In this document: positions 35,131 through 45,218 of the stretch, in pieces | How positions within the stretch are numbered: the stretch's first letter is position 1 | Layout: each line of letters begins with the position of its first letter | Program-made: the position numbers and the translations under genes | Assembly (NCBI RefSeq): GCF_030433645.1 | Contig: NZ_JAROCG010000001.1 | Span: 2,976,001-3,040,000 of the forward strand | Source of the DNA: Arthrobacter burdickii | GTDB lineage: Bacteria; Actinomycetota; Actinomycetes; Actinomycetales; Micrococcaceae | Reading direction: 5' to 3' | DNA length: 64,000 nt | The notes under the pieces: generated by a model | Told to the model about the DNA's origin: nothing | What the model saw: the letters and a program-made list of their open reading frames with translations, nothing else | The model's database searches: none

Positions 35131-35442
35131 GGCTCTCTCCTCGCGGTCGGGTCTGCTGGTATCAACACCGCCCGGGCCCGCTTCATTCCGGGCGCTCCCA
35201 CCGTTCGGCAGCCGTACTCCGGCCCCTGCGGGTCCGGCACCAGCCCTGTTCCGTGGGACACCGGCACTGCTCCGACCTTGCACCAGCCCTGTTCCGGCAT
35301 GGCACCCGCACGGCCCGGCCGCGCGCCGTCGGCGGCAGGGCAGAGACTACGATCGTCAGGACGGTTCCCGGACCACCAGCTACCGGGACCACGAATACTG
35401 CTGCACCTGGACAACCCATCCGGACACGAGGAGACAGATTCT
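35131..35442. other. Divergent PAC2/pepA promoter region with a 17-bp direct repeat
   Basis: GCACCAGCCCTGTTCCG occurs at 35237-35253 and 35280-35296, 43 bp apart. TACGAT at 35348-35353 is a candidate -10 for pepA with a leader of about 83 nt. No gene is seen in this gap. Confidence 0.45.
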
Positions 35443-36990
35443 GTGATCAAGACGACCGAACTACACCTGACAGCTTCCGGGAAGGACCTCAAGAAGATTC
35501 CGAGCGACGCGCTCGTGATCGCGGTCGCCAAGGGGACGGACGGACCGGTCCTCCTCGACAGTCCGCTGCCGGCGAAGGCCGCACGCGCCCTGGGGGATTC
35601 GCTCCAGGTGCTCGGGATCACCGGTGCCGCCGACGAAGTGCGCCGCCTGCCGGGGCTGCCCGAGACCGGAGCCGACTCCCTCGTGCTCTCCGGCGTGGGA
35701 GCGGCGCCGGACGGGGATGTCCTCGACCCGGAGACCCTGCGCCGCGCTGCCGGTGCCGCAGTGCGCCAGCTGACCGGCCTCGAGACCGTCGTGCTCGCCT
35801 TCCCGGCCGCCTCGGTCGCATCAGCCACGGCGGTCGCCGAGGGTGCCGCCTTCGGCGCGTACAGCTACGAGGGCCACAAGTCGGGCATTCGGGCCGATGG
35901 CACCGTCGCACCGGCCAAGGAGAAGGCCGCCGTCCGCAACGTCGTCGTCCACACGTCCGCGGCCGACGACGCCGACCTCGCACCGGCCTTCCGGCGCGCC
36001 GTCATCCTGGGGAAGAACGTCAACGCCACGCGCTCGCTCGTGAACCAGCCGCCCAGCCACCTGTACCCGGAGACCTTCGCGCAGGCCGCGAAGGATCTCT
36101 CCCGCGGGCTCCCCGTCAAGGTGACGGTGATGGACGAAAAGCGCCTCGAGCGTGACGGCTACGGCGGCATCCTCGGCGTCGGCAAGGGATCCTCCCGGCC
36201 TCCGCGCATGGTGAAGGTCGAGTACACGCCCGCCAGGTCCGCCGTCCACCTCGCCCTCGTGGGCAAGGGCATCACCTTCGACTCCGGCGGCCTCTCCCTC
36301 AAGCCCGCCGCCGGCATGCAGACCATGAAGCTCGACATGGCGGGCGCCGCCGTCGTCCTGACCACGCTCCTCGCCGTCGCCGAACTCGGCCTTCCCGCCA
36401 GGGTCACGGCGTGGCTCTGCCTCGCCGAGAACATGCCGTCGGGCACCGCGCAGCGCCCCGAGGACGTCCTCACCATCTACGGCGGACGCACTGTCGAGGT
36501 CCTCAACACCGACGCCGAAGGCCGCCTGGTGATGGCGGACGGCCTCGCCGCCGCAAGCGAGGAATCGCCGGACGCCATCATCGACATCGCGACCCTCACG
36601 GGCGCCCAGATGGTCGCCCTGGGCACGCGCGTCTCGGGTGTCATGGGCGACGACGGGGTGCGCGACGCCGTCAAGGCCGCAGCCGACCGCGCGGGCGAGC
36701 AGTTCTGGCCCATGCCCCTGCCGGAGGAGCTCCGCCCGAGCCTCGACTCCCAGGTCGCCGATATCGCGAACATCGGCGAACGGCACGGCGGCATGATGAC
36801 CGCCGCCGTGTTCCTCCGCGAATTCGTCGGCCAGGTCGACGGCGAGAAGATCCCGTGGGCCCACCTCGACATCGCCGGACCGGCCTTCAACGAGGGCGGT
36901 CCCTACGGCTACACGCCGAAGGCCGGAACCGGCGTCGGCGTCCGCACGCTGCTGGCCTACGTCGAGGACGTCCTGGCCCGCACGGCCTAG
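35443..36990 (+). CDS. pepA: Leucyl aminopeptidase (M17 family)
   Basis: A 515-residue cytosolic two-metal aminopeptidase that trims N-terminal residues from peptides. The signature NTDAEGRLVMAD and the metal/active-site segments GKGITFDSGGLSLKPAAGM and PSGTAQRPEDVLTIYGGRTVE are intact. The N-terminal about 170 residues form the macro-like domain. The start is GTG at 35443, with GAGGAGA 8 bp upstream. A strong terminator follows at 37004-37033. Confidence 0.94.
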   Translation: MIKTTELHLTASGKDLKKIPSDALVIAVAKGTDGPVLLDSPLPAKAARALGDSLQVLGITGAADEVRRLPGLPETGADSLVLSGVGAAPDGDVLDPETLRRAAGAAVRQLTGLETVVLAFPAASVASATAVAEGAAFGAYSYEGHKSGIRADGTVAPAKEKAAVRNVVVHTSAADDADLAPAFRRAVILGKNVNATRSLVNQPPSHLYPETFAQAAKDLSRGLPVKVTVMDEKRLERDGYGGILGVGKGSSRPPRMVKVEYTPARSAVHLALVGKGITFDSGGLSLKPAAGMQTMKLDMAGAAVVLTTLLAVAELGLPARVTAWLCLAENMPSGTAQRPEDVLTIYGGRTVEVLNTDAEGRLVMADGLAAASEESPDAIIDIATLTGAQMVALGTRVSGVMGDDGVRDAVKAAADRAGEQFWPMPLPEELRPSLDSQVADIANIGERHGGMMTAAVFLREFVGQVDGEKIPWAHLDIAGPAFNEGGPYGYTPKAGTGVGVRTLLAYVEDVLARTA

Positions 36991-37003
36991 GTTCTCCGGG
37001 CAC

Positions 37004-37033
37004 GGGGCGCCGTGCCACCCGGCACGGCGCCCC
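37004..37033 (+). terminator. Terminator after pepA
   Basis: A 13-bp perfect stem (37004-37016 with 37021-37033), followed by TTGCTCTTT. Confidence 0.85.
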
Positions 37034-37183
37034 TTGCTCTTTCGTGCCGACCCTTCGTCCCGCCCCTTCATCCCGCGGCTCCCCTCGACTCCGCCCCTCC
37101 CCCGCTGCCTCCGCCCCGGCCGTTCCGCGTCCCGCAGGGCCCCGCGTGAGACTGAGCACATCCGGGTGCTATGGCGCGTCCCA

Positions 37184-37225
37184 CATCCACTTCAAGTGGA
37201 TGCAGGCTTCTTCTGGGGATAGGGT
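37184..37225 (+). promoter_or_regulatory. Palindrome and -10 element upstream of lpdA
   Basis: CATCCACTT-C-AAGTGGATG at 37184-37202 is a perfect 9-bp inverted repeat. TAGGGT at 37220-37225 is a plausible -10, and the right arm of the palindrome occupies the expected -35 position 17 nt upstream. The arrangement suggests a regulator that controls lpdA by covering the -35. Confidence 0.55.
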
Positions 37226-37335
37226 GAAAAACGAGATTCCAGCAAGCACCTGCGACCGCACCGCGACCGCATCAGCAATCGATTTATCAACCGACGCGCC
37301 CTGCGCGTCAACAGACCACGCGAGGGAGCGTTCAA

Positions 37336-38718
<1,383 letters not shown>

Positions 38719-38741
38719 GGCCGGGCACCAGCACACCACCG

Positions 38742-38774
38742 GCTTAGTCCACGCCCCGAGGGCGTGGACTAAGC
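38742..38774. terminator. Strong hairpin between lpdA and sucB
   Basis: A perfect 15-bp stem (38742-38756 with 38760-38774) with a 3-nt loop. No U-run follows, so it may act as a transcript-stabilising or Rho-linked structure, or partly uncouple sucB from lpdA. Confidence 0.6.
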
Positions 38775-38867
38775 TCGGACGCAGGAACGTCAAGCATTTC
38801 CAGCTGAACCGGCACCGCTCGTCGACCAGCTGTCAGGAACGATCTACGAAGGAGAAACGGGCGCATT

Positions 38868-40685
38868 ATGTCTGAATCCGTGAACTTGCCCGCTCTCGGT
38901 GAAAGCGTCACCGAAGGCACCGTCACCCGCTGGCTCAAGCAGGTCGGCGACCGTGTCGAGGTCGACGAGCCCCTCCTCGAGGTCTCCACCGACAAGGTCG
39001 ACACCGAGATCCCCTCGCCCATCGCGGGCGTCATCGAGGAGATCCTCGTCGCGGAGGACGAGACCGCAGAGGTCGGCGCCCCGCTCGTGCGCATCGGTGA
39101 CGGCTCGGGCAGTGGCGATTCGGGCAGTGCAGCCCCCGCCGCCGCGTCGACCGAGCCCGAGCAGCCGGCCGCGCCCGCCGAAGAAGCGCCGCAGGCCGAC
39201 TCAGCACCCGCCGCACCCGCAGCAAGCGATGATTCCGACGCGTCCGGTGAGGGCACCGAGGTCACACTCCCTGCGCTGGGTGAGAGTGTCACCGAGGGCA
39301 CCGTCACCCGCTGGCTGAAGGCCGTCGGCGACGATGTCGAGGTCGACGAGCCCCTCCTCGAGGTCTCCACCGACAAGGTCGACACCGAGATACCCTCCCC
39401 CGTCGCGGGCAAGCTGCAGGAGATCCGCGTCAACGAGGACGAGACCGCGGAGGTCGGCGCCGTCCTCGCCGTGATCGGGTCCGGTGCAGCCGCACCGAAG
39501 AAGGTCGAAGCCGCCTCGGGTGAGCCCCTCGTCGCCGCACCCTTCGAGGAGCGCAACGACGCCCCCACGGAAAAGCCTGCCGCCAACAAGGAAGCCGGGC
39601 GGGCCTCCGGCACCTCCGAGCCCGACGACGATGCCAGCGGCGCCCCGGCCCCGCAGCCCGCCGCTGCCGAGGAGAAGCCCGCCGCTCCTGCAGAGAAGTC
39701 CTCGACGTCGGAAGACTCCGGCACCTCCGACGCCTCCGCGTATGTCACGCCCCTCGTCCGCCGCCTGGCGAACCAGAACGACGTCGATCTCTCGGCCGTC
39801 AAGGGAACCGGTGTCGGCGGCCGCATCCGCAAGCAGGACGTCCTCGAGGCCGCAGAGGCCCGGAAGGCCCAGAGCGCGGCACAGCCCGCAGCTGCGCCCC
39901 AGGCCGCGTCGGCACCCGCCGCGCCGTCCAAGCCTGCGGCTCCCGCCGTCGAGCCGTCCAAGCTCCGCGGCACGGTCGAGAAGGCACCGCGGATCCGCCA
40001 GACCATCGCGAAGCGCATGCGCGAGTCACTCGAGGTCTCCGCACAGCTCACCCAGGTGATCGAGGTCGACATGACCCGCGTCGTGAAGCTCCGTGCGGCA
40101 TCCAAGGACACCTTCCAGGCACAGAACGGCGCAAAGCTCACCTTCCTCCCCTTCATCTCGAAGGCCGTCACGGAGGCGCTCAAGCAGCACCCGAAGCTGA
40201 ACGCCTCCTTCGACGAGGAGAAGAAGGAAGTCACCTACCACGACGCAGAGCACCTCGCGATCGCGGTCGACACCGAGAAGGGCCTGCTCGTTCCGGTCAT
40301 CAGGGATGCGGGCAACCTCAACCTGGGTGGGCTCGCCAAGAAGATCGCCGACGTCGGTGCGCGCACCCGCAACGGCCAGATCGGTCCGGACGAGCTCTCG
40401 GGCGGCACCTTCACGATCACGAACATCGGATCGGCCGGCGCCCTCTTCGACACCCCGATCATCAACCAGCCGCAGGTCGGCATCCTCGGAACCGGCATCA
40501 TCGTGAAGCGCCCCGTGGTCATCACGGGGGTCGACGGAGACGACACCATCGCCATCCGCTCCATGATGTACCTGAGCCTCACGTACGATCACCGCCTCGT
40601 GGACGGCGCCGATGCAGGCCGCTTCCTGCAGACGCTGAAGGCACGCCTCGAAGGCGGCGCCTTCGAGGCCGACCTCGGCCTGTAG
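38868..40685 (+). CDS. sucB: 2-oxoglutarate dehydrogenase E2 / dihydrolipoamide acyltransferase
   Basis: 605 residues: two lipoyl domains at about 3-78 and 130-205, with lipoyl lysines Lys43 and Lys170 in identical [13 protein letters not shown] contexts, separated by Ala/Pro/Glu-rich linkers. A peripheral subunit-binding domain follows near 290-330 ([22 protein letters not shown]), then the catalytic core with the active-site [16 protein letters not shown] near the C-terminus. It carries acyl groups in the 2-oxoglutarate (and possibly pyruvate) dehydrogenase complex. The start is ATG at 38868; AAGGAGA lies 14 bp upstream. The lipoyl group would be supplied by LipB/LipA encoded 5 kb downstream. 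Confidence 0.93.
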   Translation: MSESVNLPALGESVTEGTVTRWLKQVGDRVEVDEPLLEVSTDKVDTEIPSPIAGVIEEILVAEDETAEVGAPLVRIGDGSGSGDSGSAAPAAASTEPEQPAAPAEEAPQADSAPAAPAASDDSDASGEGTEVTLPALGESVTEGTVTRWLKAVGDDVEVDEPLLEVSTDKVDTEIPSPVAGKLQEIRVNEDETAEVGAVLAVIGSGAAAPKKVEAASGEPLVAAPFEERNDAPTEKPAANKEAGRASGTSEPDDDASGAPAPQPAAAEEKPAAPAEKSSTSEDSGTSDASAYVTPLVRRLANQNDVDLSAVKGTGVGGRIRKQDVLEAAEARKAQSAAQPAAAPQAASAPAAPSKPAAPAVEPSKLRGTVEKAPRIRQTIAKRMRESLEVSAQLTQVIEVDMTRVVKLRAASKDTFQAQNGAKLTFLPFISKAVTEALKQHPKLNASFDEEKKEVTYHDAEHLAIAVDTEKGLLVPVIRDAGNLNLGGLAKKIADVGARTRNGQIGPDELSGGTFTITNIGSAGALFDTPIINQPQVGILGTGIIVKRPVVITGVDGDDTIAIRSMMYLSLTYDHRLVDGADAGRFLQTLKARLEGGAFEADLGL

Positions 40686-40712
40686 GTTCGCCCCGGCTTC
40701 AGCCGGCTGCAC

Positions 40713-40744
40713 AGGAGCCGCCTCCCACTCGGGAGGCGGCTCCT
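40713..40744. terminator. Terminator after sucB
   Basis: A perfect 14-bp stem (40713-40726 with 40731-40744) around ACTC. Confidence 0.82.
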
Positions 40745-40903
40745 CTGCGTTCGCCCACCTGTCGCGGTCGGCCGGGCCCTCCTGCTCCCCTACCACGTCC
40801 AGGGTGAGGGCCTGCAGGCGATGGAACTACGTCCTGTGGCTCCCTAGGATGGGGGTGAAGTACCGGACGCGACACCCGCGCCCGTTCGACAGCAAGGAGA
40901 ACC

Positions 40904-41335
40904 ATGGCTACCGTTCGCACAGCCCACACCGTCTGGAGTGGAGACCTCCCCTCCGGCTCAGGCCAGGTAACGCTTGATTCGTCCGGTCTCGGGACCTATG
41001 ACGTCACATGGAAGGCACGCGCCGAGCAGGCCGAGGGCAAGACGAGCCCCGAGGAGCTCATCGCCGCCGCACACTCCGCCTGCTTCTCGATGGCCTTCAG
41101 CCACGCCCTGGGCGAGGAGGACAAGACCCCTGAGCGCGTCGAGACGAAGGCGGAAGTCGACTTCCAGCCGGGTACCGGTATCACGGCCATCCGCCTCACG
41201 CTCGACGCCACGGTGCCGGGCCTGTCCGAGGAGGACTTCCAGCGCGTGGCGCAGGCCGCCAAGGAGGGCTGCCCCGTGTCGCAGGCCCTCGCCGCCGTCA
41301 AGGACATCTCGCTGACCGCGACGCTCCACGGCTGA
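40904..41335 (+). CDS. OsmC-family peroxiredoxin (Ohr/OsmC)
   Basis: A 143-residue thiol peroxidase for organic hydroperoxides. The two catalytic cysteines are in AAHSACFSMAFSHAL and KEGCPVSQAL, and the N-terminal RTAHTVWSGDLPSGSGQV and PEELIAAAHSAC match OsmC. LpdA/lipoyl systems reduce some members of this family, which makes the nearby lpdA and sucB suggestive. The start is ATG at 40904 with AAGGAGA 6 bp upstream; TAGGAT at 40845-40850 may be its -10. Confidence 0.9.
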   Translation: MATVRTAHTVWSGDLPSGSGQVTLDSSGLGTYDVTWKARAEQAEGKTSPEELIAAAHSACFSMAFSHALGEEDKTPERVETKAEVDFQPGTGITAIRLTLDATVPGLSEEDFQRVAQAAKEGCPVSQALAAVKDISLTATLHG

Positions 41336-41360
41336 CCCGCCCCACTGCACAGCCGCAGGG

Positions 41361-41389
41361 AAGGACTCCGGACACTCTCCGGGGTCCTT
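41361..41389 (+). terminator. Terminator after the OsmC gene
   Basis: An 11-bp stem with one G-T pair (41361-41371 with 41379-41389), followed by CTGCGTTC. Confidence 0.6.
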
Positions 41390-41538
41390 CTGCGTTCGGC
41401 AGCGGACGACAGCCGGCCGGCCAGGGGGCGCATCCCTCCGCGAACGCGACCGCCGTCCCGGATCCGGCAGCGCCCAGCGCAGCCTGCGGCGGGGACGCCC
41501 CGGTACCCTTCGCCCGGAACAAGTGGTTCGATGGATTC

Positions 41539-42444
41539 ATGCGCATCCTCCTCGCCGGCGCGTCCGGGACCATCGGAACAGCCCTCACCCGCCAGCTCGA
41601 GAAGAACCACGAGGTCACGCGCCTCGTCCGCAGGGCGCCGAAGGGCCCCTCGGAGGTCCGCTGGAACCCGTCGGCGGGTGAACTGGATGTCGCGGCCGTC
41701 GAGCGTGCCGACGCCGTCATCAACCTGTCCGGAGCCGGCATCGCGGGCGGTCTCTGGACCAGGAGCTACAAGGAGACGCTGTACTCCTCGAGGATCCTGG
41801 CGACCCGGACCCTGGTCCAGGCGATGCGCAAGGCCGGGAACCCGCCGGAGGTCTTCATCAGCCAGTCGGCCTCCGGCTTCTACGGGGACCGGGGCGACGA
41901 TGTCCTCACGGAGGGCTCGGCGTCGGGCGGGACGCTCCTCGCCGATATCTGCCGCCGGTGGGAGGCCGAAGCGTTGCGCGCTCCCGACTCCGTCCGCGTC
42001 GTGCTGCCCCGCACGGGCATCGTGATGGCCAGGGACGGCGGGGCGCTACCCAACCTCCTGATCCCCATCCGGTTCTTCGCCGGGACGTCTCTCGGCTCGG
42101 GCCGGCAGTGGTGGCCCTGGATCAGCCTGAACGACGAGGTCCGGGCCCTCGAATTCCTCCTGACCGCACCCCTTGCCGGTCCCGTCAACGTGAGCGCTCC
42201 GGCACCGGCCACCCTGGACACCATCACGCTGCAGCTCGGCAGGGCGTTCCACCGGCCCGTGTGGTTCCGTGTTCCCGCCGCCATCCTGACATCGGTCGTC
42301 GGCCAGCTCGCGTACGAACTCCTGCTCGTGAGTCAGCGCATGGAGCCCCGAGCCCTGACCGGTGCCGGCTTCGCGTTCGACGAGCCCACGCCTGAGGCAC
42401 TCGCCGAGTGGGTACGCAGGACCGCCGGGTCGACCGAACGGTAG
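41539..42444 (+). CDS. TIGR01777-family NAD(P)-dependent epimerase
   Basis: A 301-residue short-chain-dehydrogenase-fold protein. The nucleotide loop GASGTIGTAL is at 8-17, and SQSASGFYGDRGDDVLTEGS and the C-terminal YELLLVSQRMEPRALTGAGF with DUF1731-like features define the TIGR01777 family (YfcH-like). The substrate is unknown. The start is ATG at 41539; no clear ribosome site precedes it. Confidence 0.87.
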   Translation: MRILLAGASGTIGTALTRQLEKNHEVTRLVRRAPKGPSEVRWNPSAGELDVAAVERADAVINLSGAGIAGGLWTRSYKETLYSSRILATRTLVQAMRKAGNPPEVFISQSASGFYGDRGDDVLTEGSASGGTLLADICRRWEAEALRAPDSVRVVLPRTGIVMARDGGALPNLLIPIRFFAGTSLGSGRQWWPWISLNDEVRALEFLLTAPLAGPVNVSAPAPATLDTITLQLGRAFHRPVWFRVPAAILTSVVGQLAYELLLVSQRMEPRALTGAGFAFDEPTPEALAEWVRRTAGSTER

Positions 42445-42538
42445 GCCACCCGGTCACGCGGCGCGACCCGACCGGCCTCTGGATCGGCCCGGGTCGTGCA
42501 CCCGGCGCAGCTCGGGCACCTGCCGGTTCTGCGCCATC

Positions 42539-44608
42539 TCAGTCCGGAGGCGATACGACGGAGTGGATCCGCCAGGCGGAGCCGGATTTCCACAGGATGA
42601 AGATGAGCTCCTGCTGGCCCGCAGCCATCAGCGGACTCGGCTCGGCATCCGCCGGCGGTGTCGACGCCGCCCGTTCCGTGTACGACGAGAGCGCCGCCGT
42701 CGCCCGGATGAGGGACACCAGCGTGCCGACGGGTGCTCCGGTGACACCCGGGAGGCTGCCGACCGCCGGCGCCGCAACGAGGTCGGCCTCCCCCAGCACC
42801 ACGGGATTCCGGATGTCGATCGACAGGTCCTGAAGGCTCCGACCGGAGTCCGCGAGCGCCGTCACGGCTTTCCGGTCGGCCGACAGCGCAGGGGATCCTT
42901 CGACGTCGACGCTCGTGAGGACGGCGGTGTCCGCCGTTCTGAAGGCTGCTGCCCGAAGATCCGCGAGGCCCCTGAGCGCGGTGACAGGATCGCCGGCCAG
43001 CAGCGCCTCGGCCGGCGGCTCGGACGGTACGCCCGCTCCCCCGGATCCTCCAGCGCCTTCCTGTCCTTCCGATCCGAAGTCGGCGCCCTCCCGGCCCGTG
43101 ATCCCCTGCCCTGCTGAGGGACCGGACGCTGCGCGCGAACCGGGGCCGGGCACCGGGCCGGACCCTGCGCTCGAACCGGGGCTGGGCACCGGACCGAGGC
43201 CTGCGCTCGAACCGGATTCTGCGATCGAACCGGGGCCGGGAGGGACAGCATATGGTGCGCCGAAGCCGCCCAGCGTCACGGCGATCCCCGCAATCAGAAG
43301 CACGACGGTGGCCAGGGCTGCCGCCAGGGCAAGACCGTTCCGGGCCCGTTCACCCGGTCGGCCTGTCCTGCGACGGGCAGGGGCGCCGACCGACGTGCCG
43401 CGGGAGGGAACCGTGTGCCCGCGCGGGGGCGGTCTGCGTGCTCCTCCCGACCTTTCCTTCGTGGTGCTTCCACGGCCGCCGAGGATCCGCCTCCACCCCG
43501 ACCCCGGGACGGCAGGACGAGGGCCTGCACGCCTCGTCACCAGTTCGGGAAGCACGCTGGAGTGGACTGCCGGCACGAGGTTCACGGGGTCCGGCGCAGC
43601 ACTGGACAGCAGGATGCGGGCGAAGTGGTCGGCCGTGGGCCTGCGGTCCCGGGTGGAACTCAGTCCGTCCTCGATGAGCTGCATGAGCTGCTGGGGGACC
43701 TCGGGAACGATCAGGACGAGGGGTGGCCTTTGCTCCGTCGGGCCGGGAACCCTGCCCGTCAGCGCGAACCAGGACACCGCCGCGAGCGCGAAGACGTCCG
43801 CTCCGGAATCGAACGGACCACGCTGCGTCGGATCGAGGAAACCCGGCGTGCCCGCAGTGGCTCCCCTGCCGGATCCGAGGAGCCGCGCCGTTCCGAAGTC
43901 TCCGAGCAGCGGCTTGCCCTCGGCAGTGAACAGGATATTTCCAGGCGTGACGTCGCCATGCAGCGCTCCGGCGCCGTGGAGGTGGCTGAGCACCTGCGCT
44001 ATGGGCACGAGAACCGTGACGACTTCCGGGATGGGAAGCGGGCCCCTGCTGCTGACGAGGCCCAGCAGGGAACCGCCCGGTGCCAGGTCCATCAGCATGC
44101 CCGGCCCCTGGTCGGTCCGGACCATCCGGTGCACCCTGACGAGATGTTCATGGGCGAACCGCTGGAGGAGCCGGAGCTCCCGCACCATGTCCTCCTCCCC
44201 GACTCCCGGGTCCGGCCGCTCCCTGCCCGCCGTCTGGAGCTGTTCCGCCGCCGATGCGACAGCAGGAGGTTCCGAGGCGGATGATCCGGTGAGGGTCTGC
44301 GCAGCACGACGGCCCCGCCCGGCGGGTGGCCCGCCCACGGTACGATCCGATGCGCCCTCGCCCGCCCGGCACGGACCCGCCACCTTGAGGGCGAACCGCT
44401 GTCCGCCGTCGTCCGTCACCAGCCAGACGGCGGAGGACCCGCCCCTGCCGAGGAGCCGTCCCACGCGCAGCCCCTGCACCACAGGCGGTGGCACGTCCTC
44501 GGCGGAGGAACCGGACGGTAGTGGGCCGGACGGAGCATCCGGCAGGACCCCGCCCGGGGCAGTCCCCCGGTGATCCCCCGCGGGCAGTGATGGTGCGGCG
44601 TCGCTCAT
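42539..44608 (-). CDS. Membrane Ser/Thr protein kinase
   Basis: 689 residues: kinase domain at about 45-330 with Gly-loop GRGGSSAVWLV, catalytic Lys in FALKVAG, catalytic loop HGDVTPGNIL (HGD in place of HRD, so a non-RD kinase) and GDFGTARL. A juxtamembrane basic segment precedes one membrane helix (LALAAALATVVLLIAGIAV), then an external part of about 250 residues. The external linker has a 12-residue Pro/Gly/Ser repeat encoded by a 36-bp DNA repeat at about 43129-43200. The outer domain carries no recognisable ligand module such as PASTA. It is divergent from the DUF6504-like gene. Confidence 0.85.
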   Translation of the reverse strand: MSDAAPSLPAGDHRGTAPGGVLPDAPSGPLPSGSSAEDVPPPVVQGLRVGRLLGRGGSSAVWLVTDDGGQRFALKVAGPCRAGEGASDRTVGGPPAGRGRRAAQTLTGSSASEPPAVASAAEQLQTAGRERPDPGVGEEDMVRELRLLQRFAHEHLVRVHRMVRTDQGPGMLMDLAPGGSLLGLVSSRGPLPIPEVVTVLVPIAQVLSHLHGAGALHGDVTPGNILFTAEGKPLLGDFGTARLLGSGRGATAGTPGFLDPTQRGPFDSGADVFALAAVSWFALTGRVPGPTEQRPPLVLIVPEVPQQLMQLIEDGLSSTRDRRPTADHFARILLSSAAPDPVNLVPAVHSSVLPELVTRRAGPRPAVPGSGWRRILGGRGSTTKERSGGARRPPPRGHTVPSRGTSVGAPARRRTGRPGERARNGLALAAALATVVLLIAGIAVTLGGFGAPYAVPPGPGSIAESGSSAGLGPVPSPGSSAGSGPVPGPGSRAASGPSAGQGITGREGADFGSEGQEGAGGSGGAGVPSEPPAEALLAGDPVTALRGLADLRAAAFRTADTAVLTSVDVEGSPALSADRKAVTALADSGRSLQDLSIDIRNPVVLGEADLVAAPAVGSLPGVTGAPVGTLVSLIRATAALSSYTERAASTPPADAEPSPLMAAGQQELIFILWKSGSAWRIHSVVSPPD

Positions 44609-44682
44609 GCATCAGTTCTAGGCCACCGGAGCAGGGGGTCCGGCGTTATCCACAGGGCCTCCCGCAACTACTCCCGACCCCG

Positions 44683-44711
44683 TTGCTTTCTTCGAACATG
44701 CGTTCTATTTT
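44683..44711 (+). promoter_or_regulatory. SOS-type promoter with a LexA box in the spacer
   Basis: -35 TTGCTT at 44683-44688, a 17-nt spacer and -10 TATTTT at 44706-44711. The spacer contains CGAACATGCGTTCT at 44693-44706, with the perfect core GAAC-ATGC-GTTC; only the last base departs from the Gram-positive LexA consensus. LexA bound here would occlude the promoter. It is 34 nt upstream of the ATG at 44745. Confidence 0.72.
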
Positions 44712-44744
44712 TAACCCTCAGGCATCGACGAGACAGGCAGCGTC

Positions 44745-45218
44745 ATGAAGACCATCCCCGACACGACCGGCCCCTGGCAGCCATGCGACGAAGCGGTCGC
44801 GCTCACCTTCGAGGAGACCGGCGGAACGCCCGCGCCCTCCTGCCTGCGCTGGCGCGGGTCGCTCTGGCGCGTCGTCGGACACAGCCGTCACTGGTCCACG
44901 TGGCACGCACTGCCCGTGGCGCCCCTCTCCGCAGGCGAGGGGCCGACGACGCGGGGCCTCAGGGCCGACTTCTGGCGATTCCGGGCACAGGCTGATCCGG
45001 TCTCGCCCGTGGCGTGCTTCGAAGTACGGCGGGCCGACCGGGGATGGCGCCTGGTCCGGCGCGACGCGACGCTCGACGTCCCTGGGCAGTTCGACACCCC
45101 TCGACAGATCGACGCCGCTGAGCAGTACGGCGAGGCAGCGCCGTACTGCTCAGCGGAGCGTACGGAACCAGGCGGAACCGGTGGAAAGGAACGTCACGGA
45201 CGGGACTACGATTGCTCC
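44745..45218 (+). CDS. DUF6504-like frame, continuous in frame with lipB
   Basis: A 158-codon frame from ATG 44745 to the lipB start with no stop codon in between. Residues about 15-115 (CLRWRGSLWRVVGHSRHW, then FWRFRAQADPVSPVACFEVRR and GWRLVRRDA) match the build of the DUF6504 family, small proteins often encoded beside the SOS mutagenesis genes imuB and dnaE2. The last 50 codons look non-coding and include a long inverted repeat. If no stop is present, translation from 44745 would give a 404-residue DUF6504-LipB fusion ending at 45959. A LexA box in its promoter supports a DNA-damage link. Sequencing error or a lost stop codon are alternatives. Confidence 0.6.
45116..45155. repeat. Perfect 17-bp inverted repeat inside the DUF6504-lipB frame
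   Basis: Arms 45116-45132 and 45139-45155 are exact inverted complements around a 6-nt loop. This looks like an intergenic terminator or hairpin rather than coding sequence, and marks where the DUF6504-like gene should have ended. Confidence 0.85.
45207..45212 (+). promoter_or_regulatory. -10 element TACGAT of a likely leaderless lipB promoter
   Basis: Ends 7 nt before the ATG at 45219. The nearest Shine-Dalgarno-like sequence is too far upstream, so a leaderless mRNA is the simplest reading and fixes the lipB start. Confidence 0.55.

Larger units (their letters stand above)
36991..37335. other. pepA-lpdA intergenic region
   Basis: 345 bp that hold the pepA terminator (37004-37033), an operator-like palindrome with -10 (37184-37225) and a leader of about 100 nt before lpdA. 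No coding frame of convincing character is present. Confidence 0.6.

Noticed and set aside
42539..44608. Pseudokinase call for the Ser/Thr kinase
   Set aside because: Only the Arg of HRD is missing; the ATP-binding Lys, catalytic Asp and DFG motif are intact.
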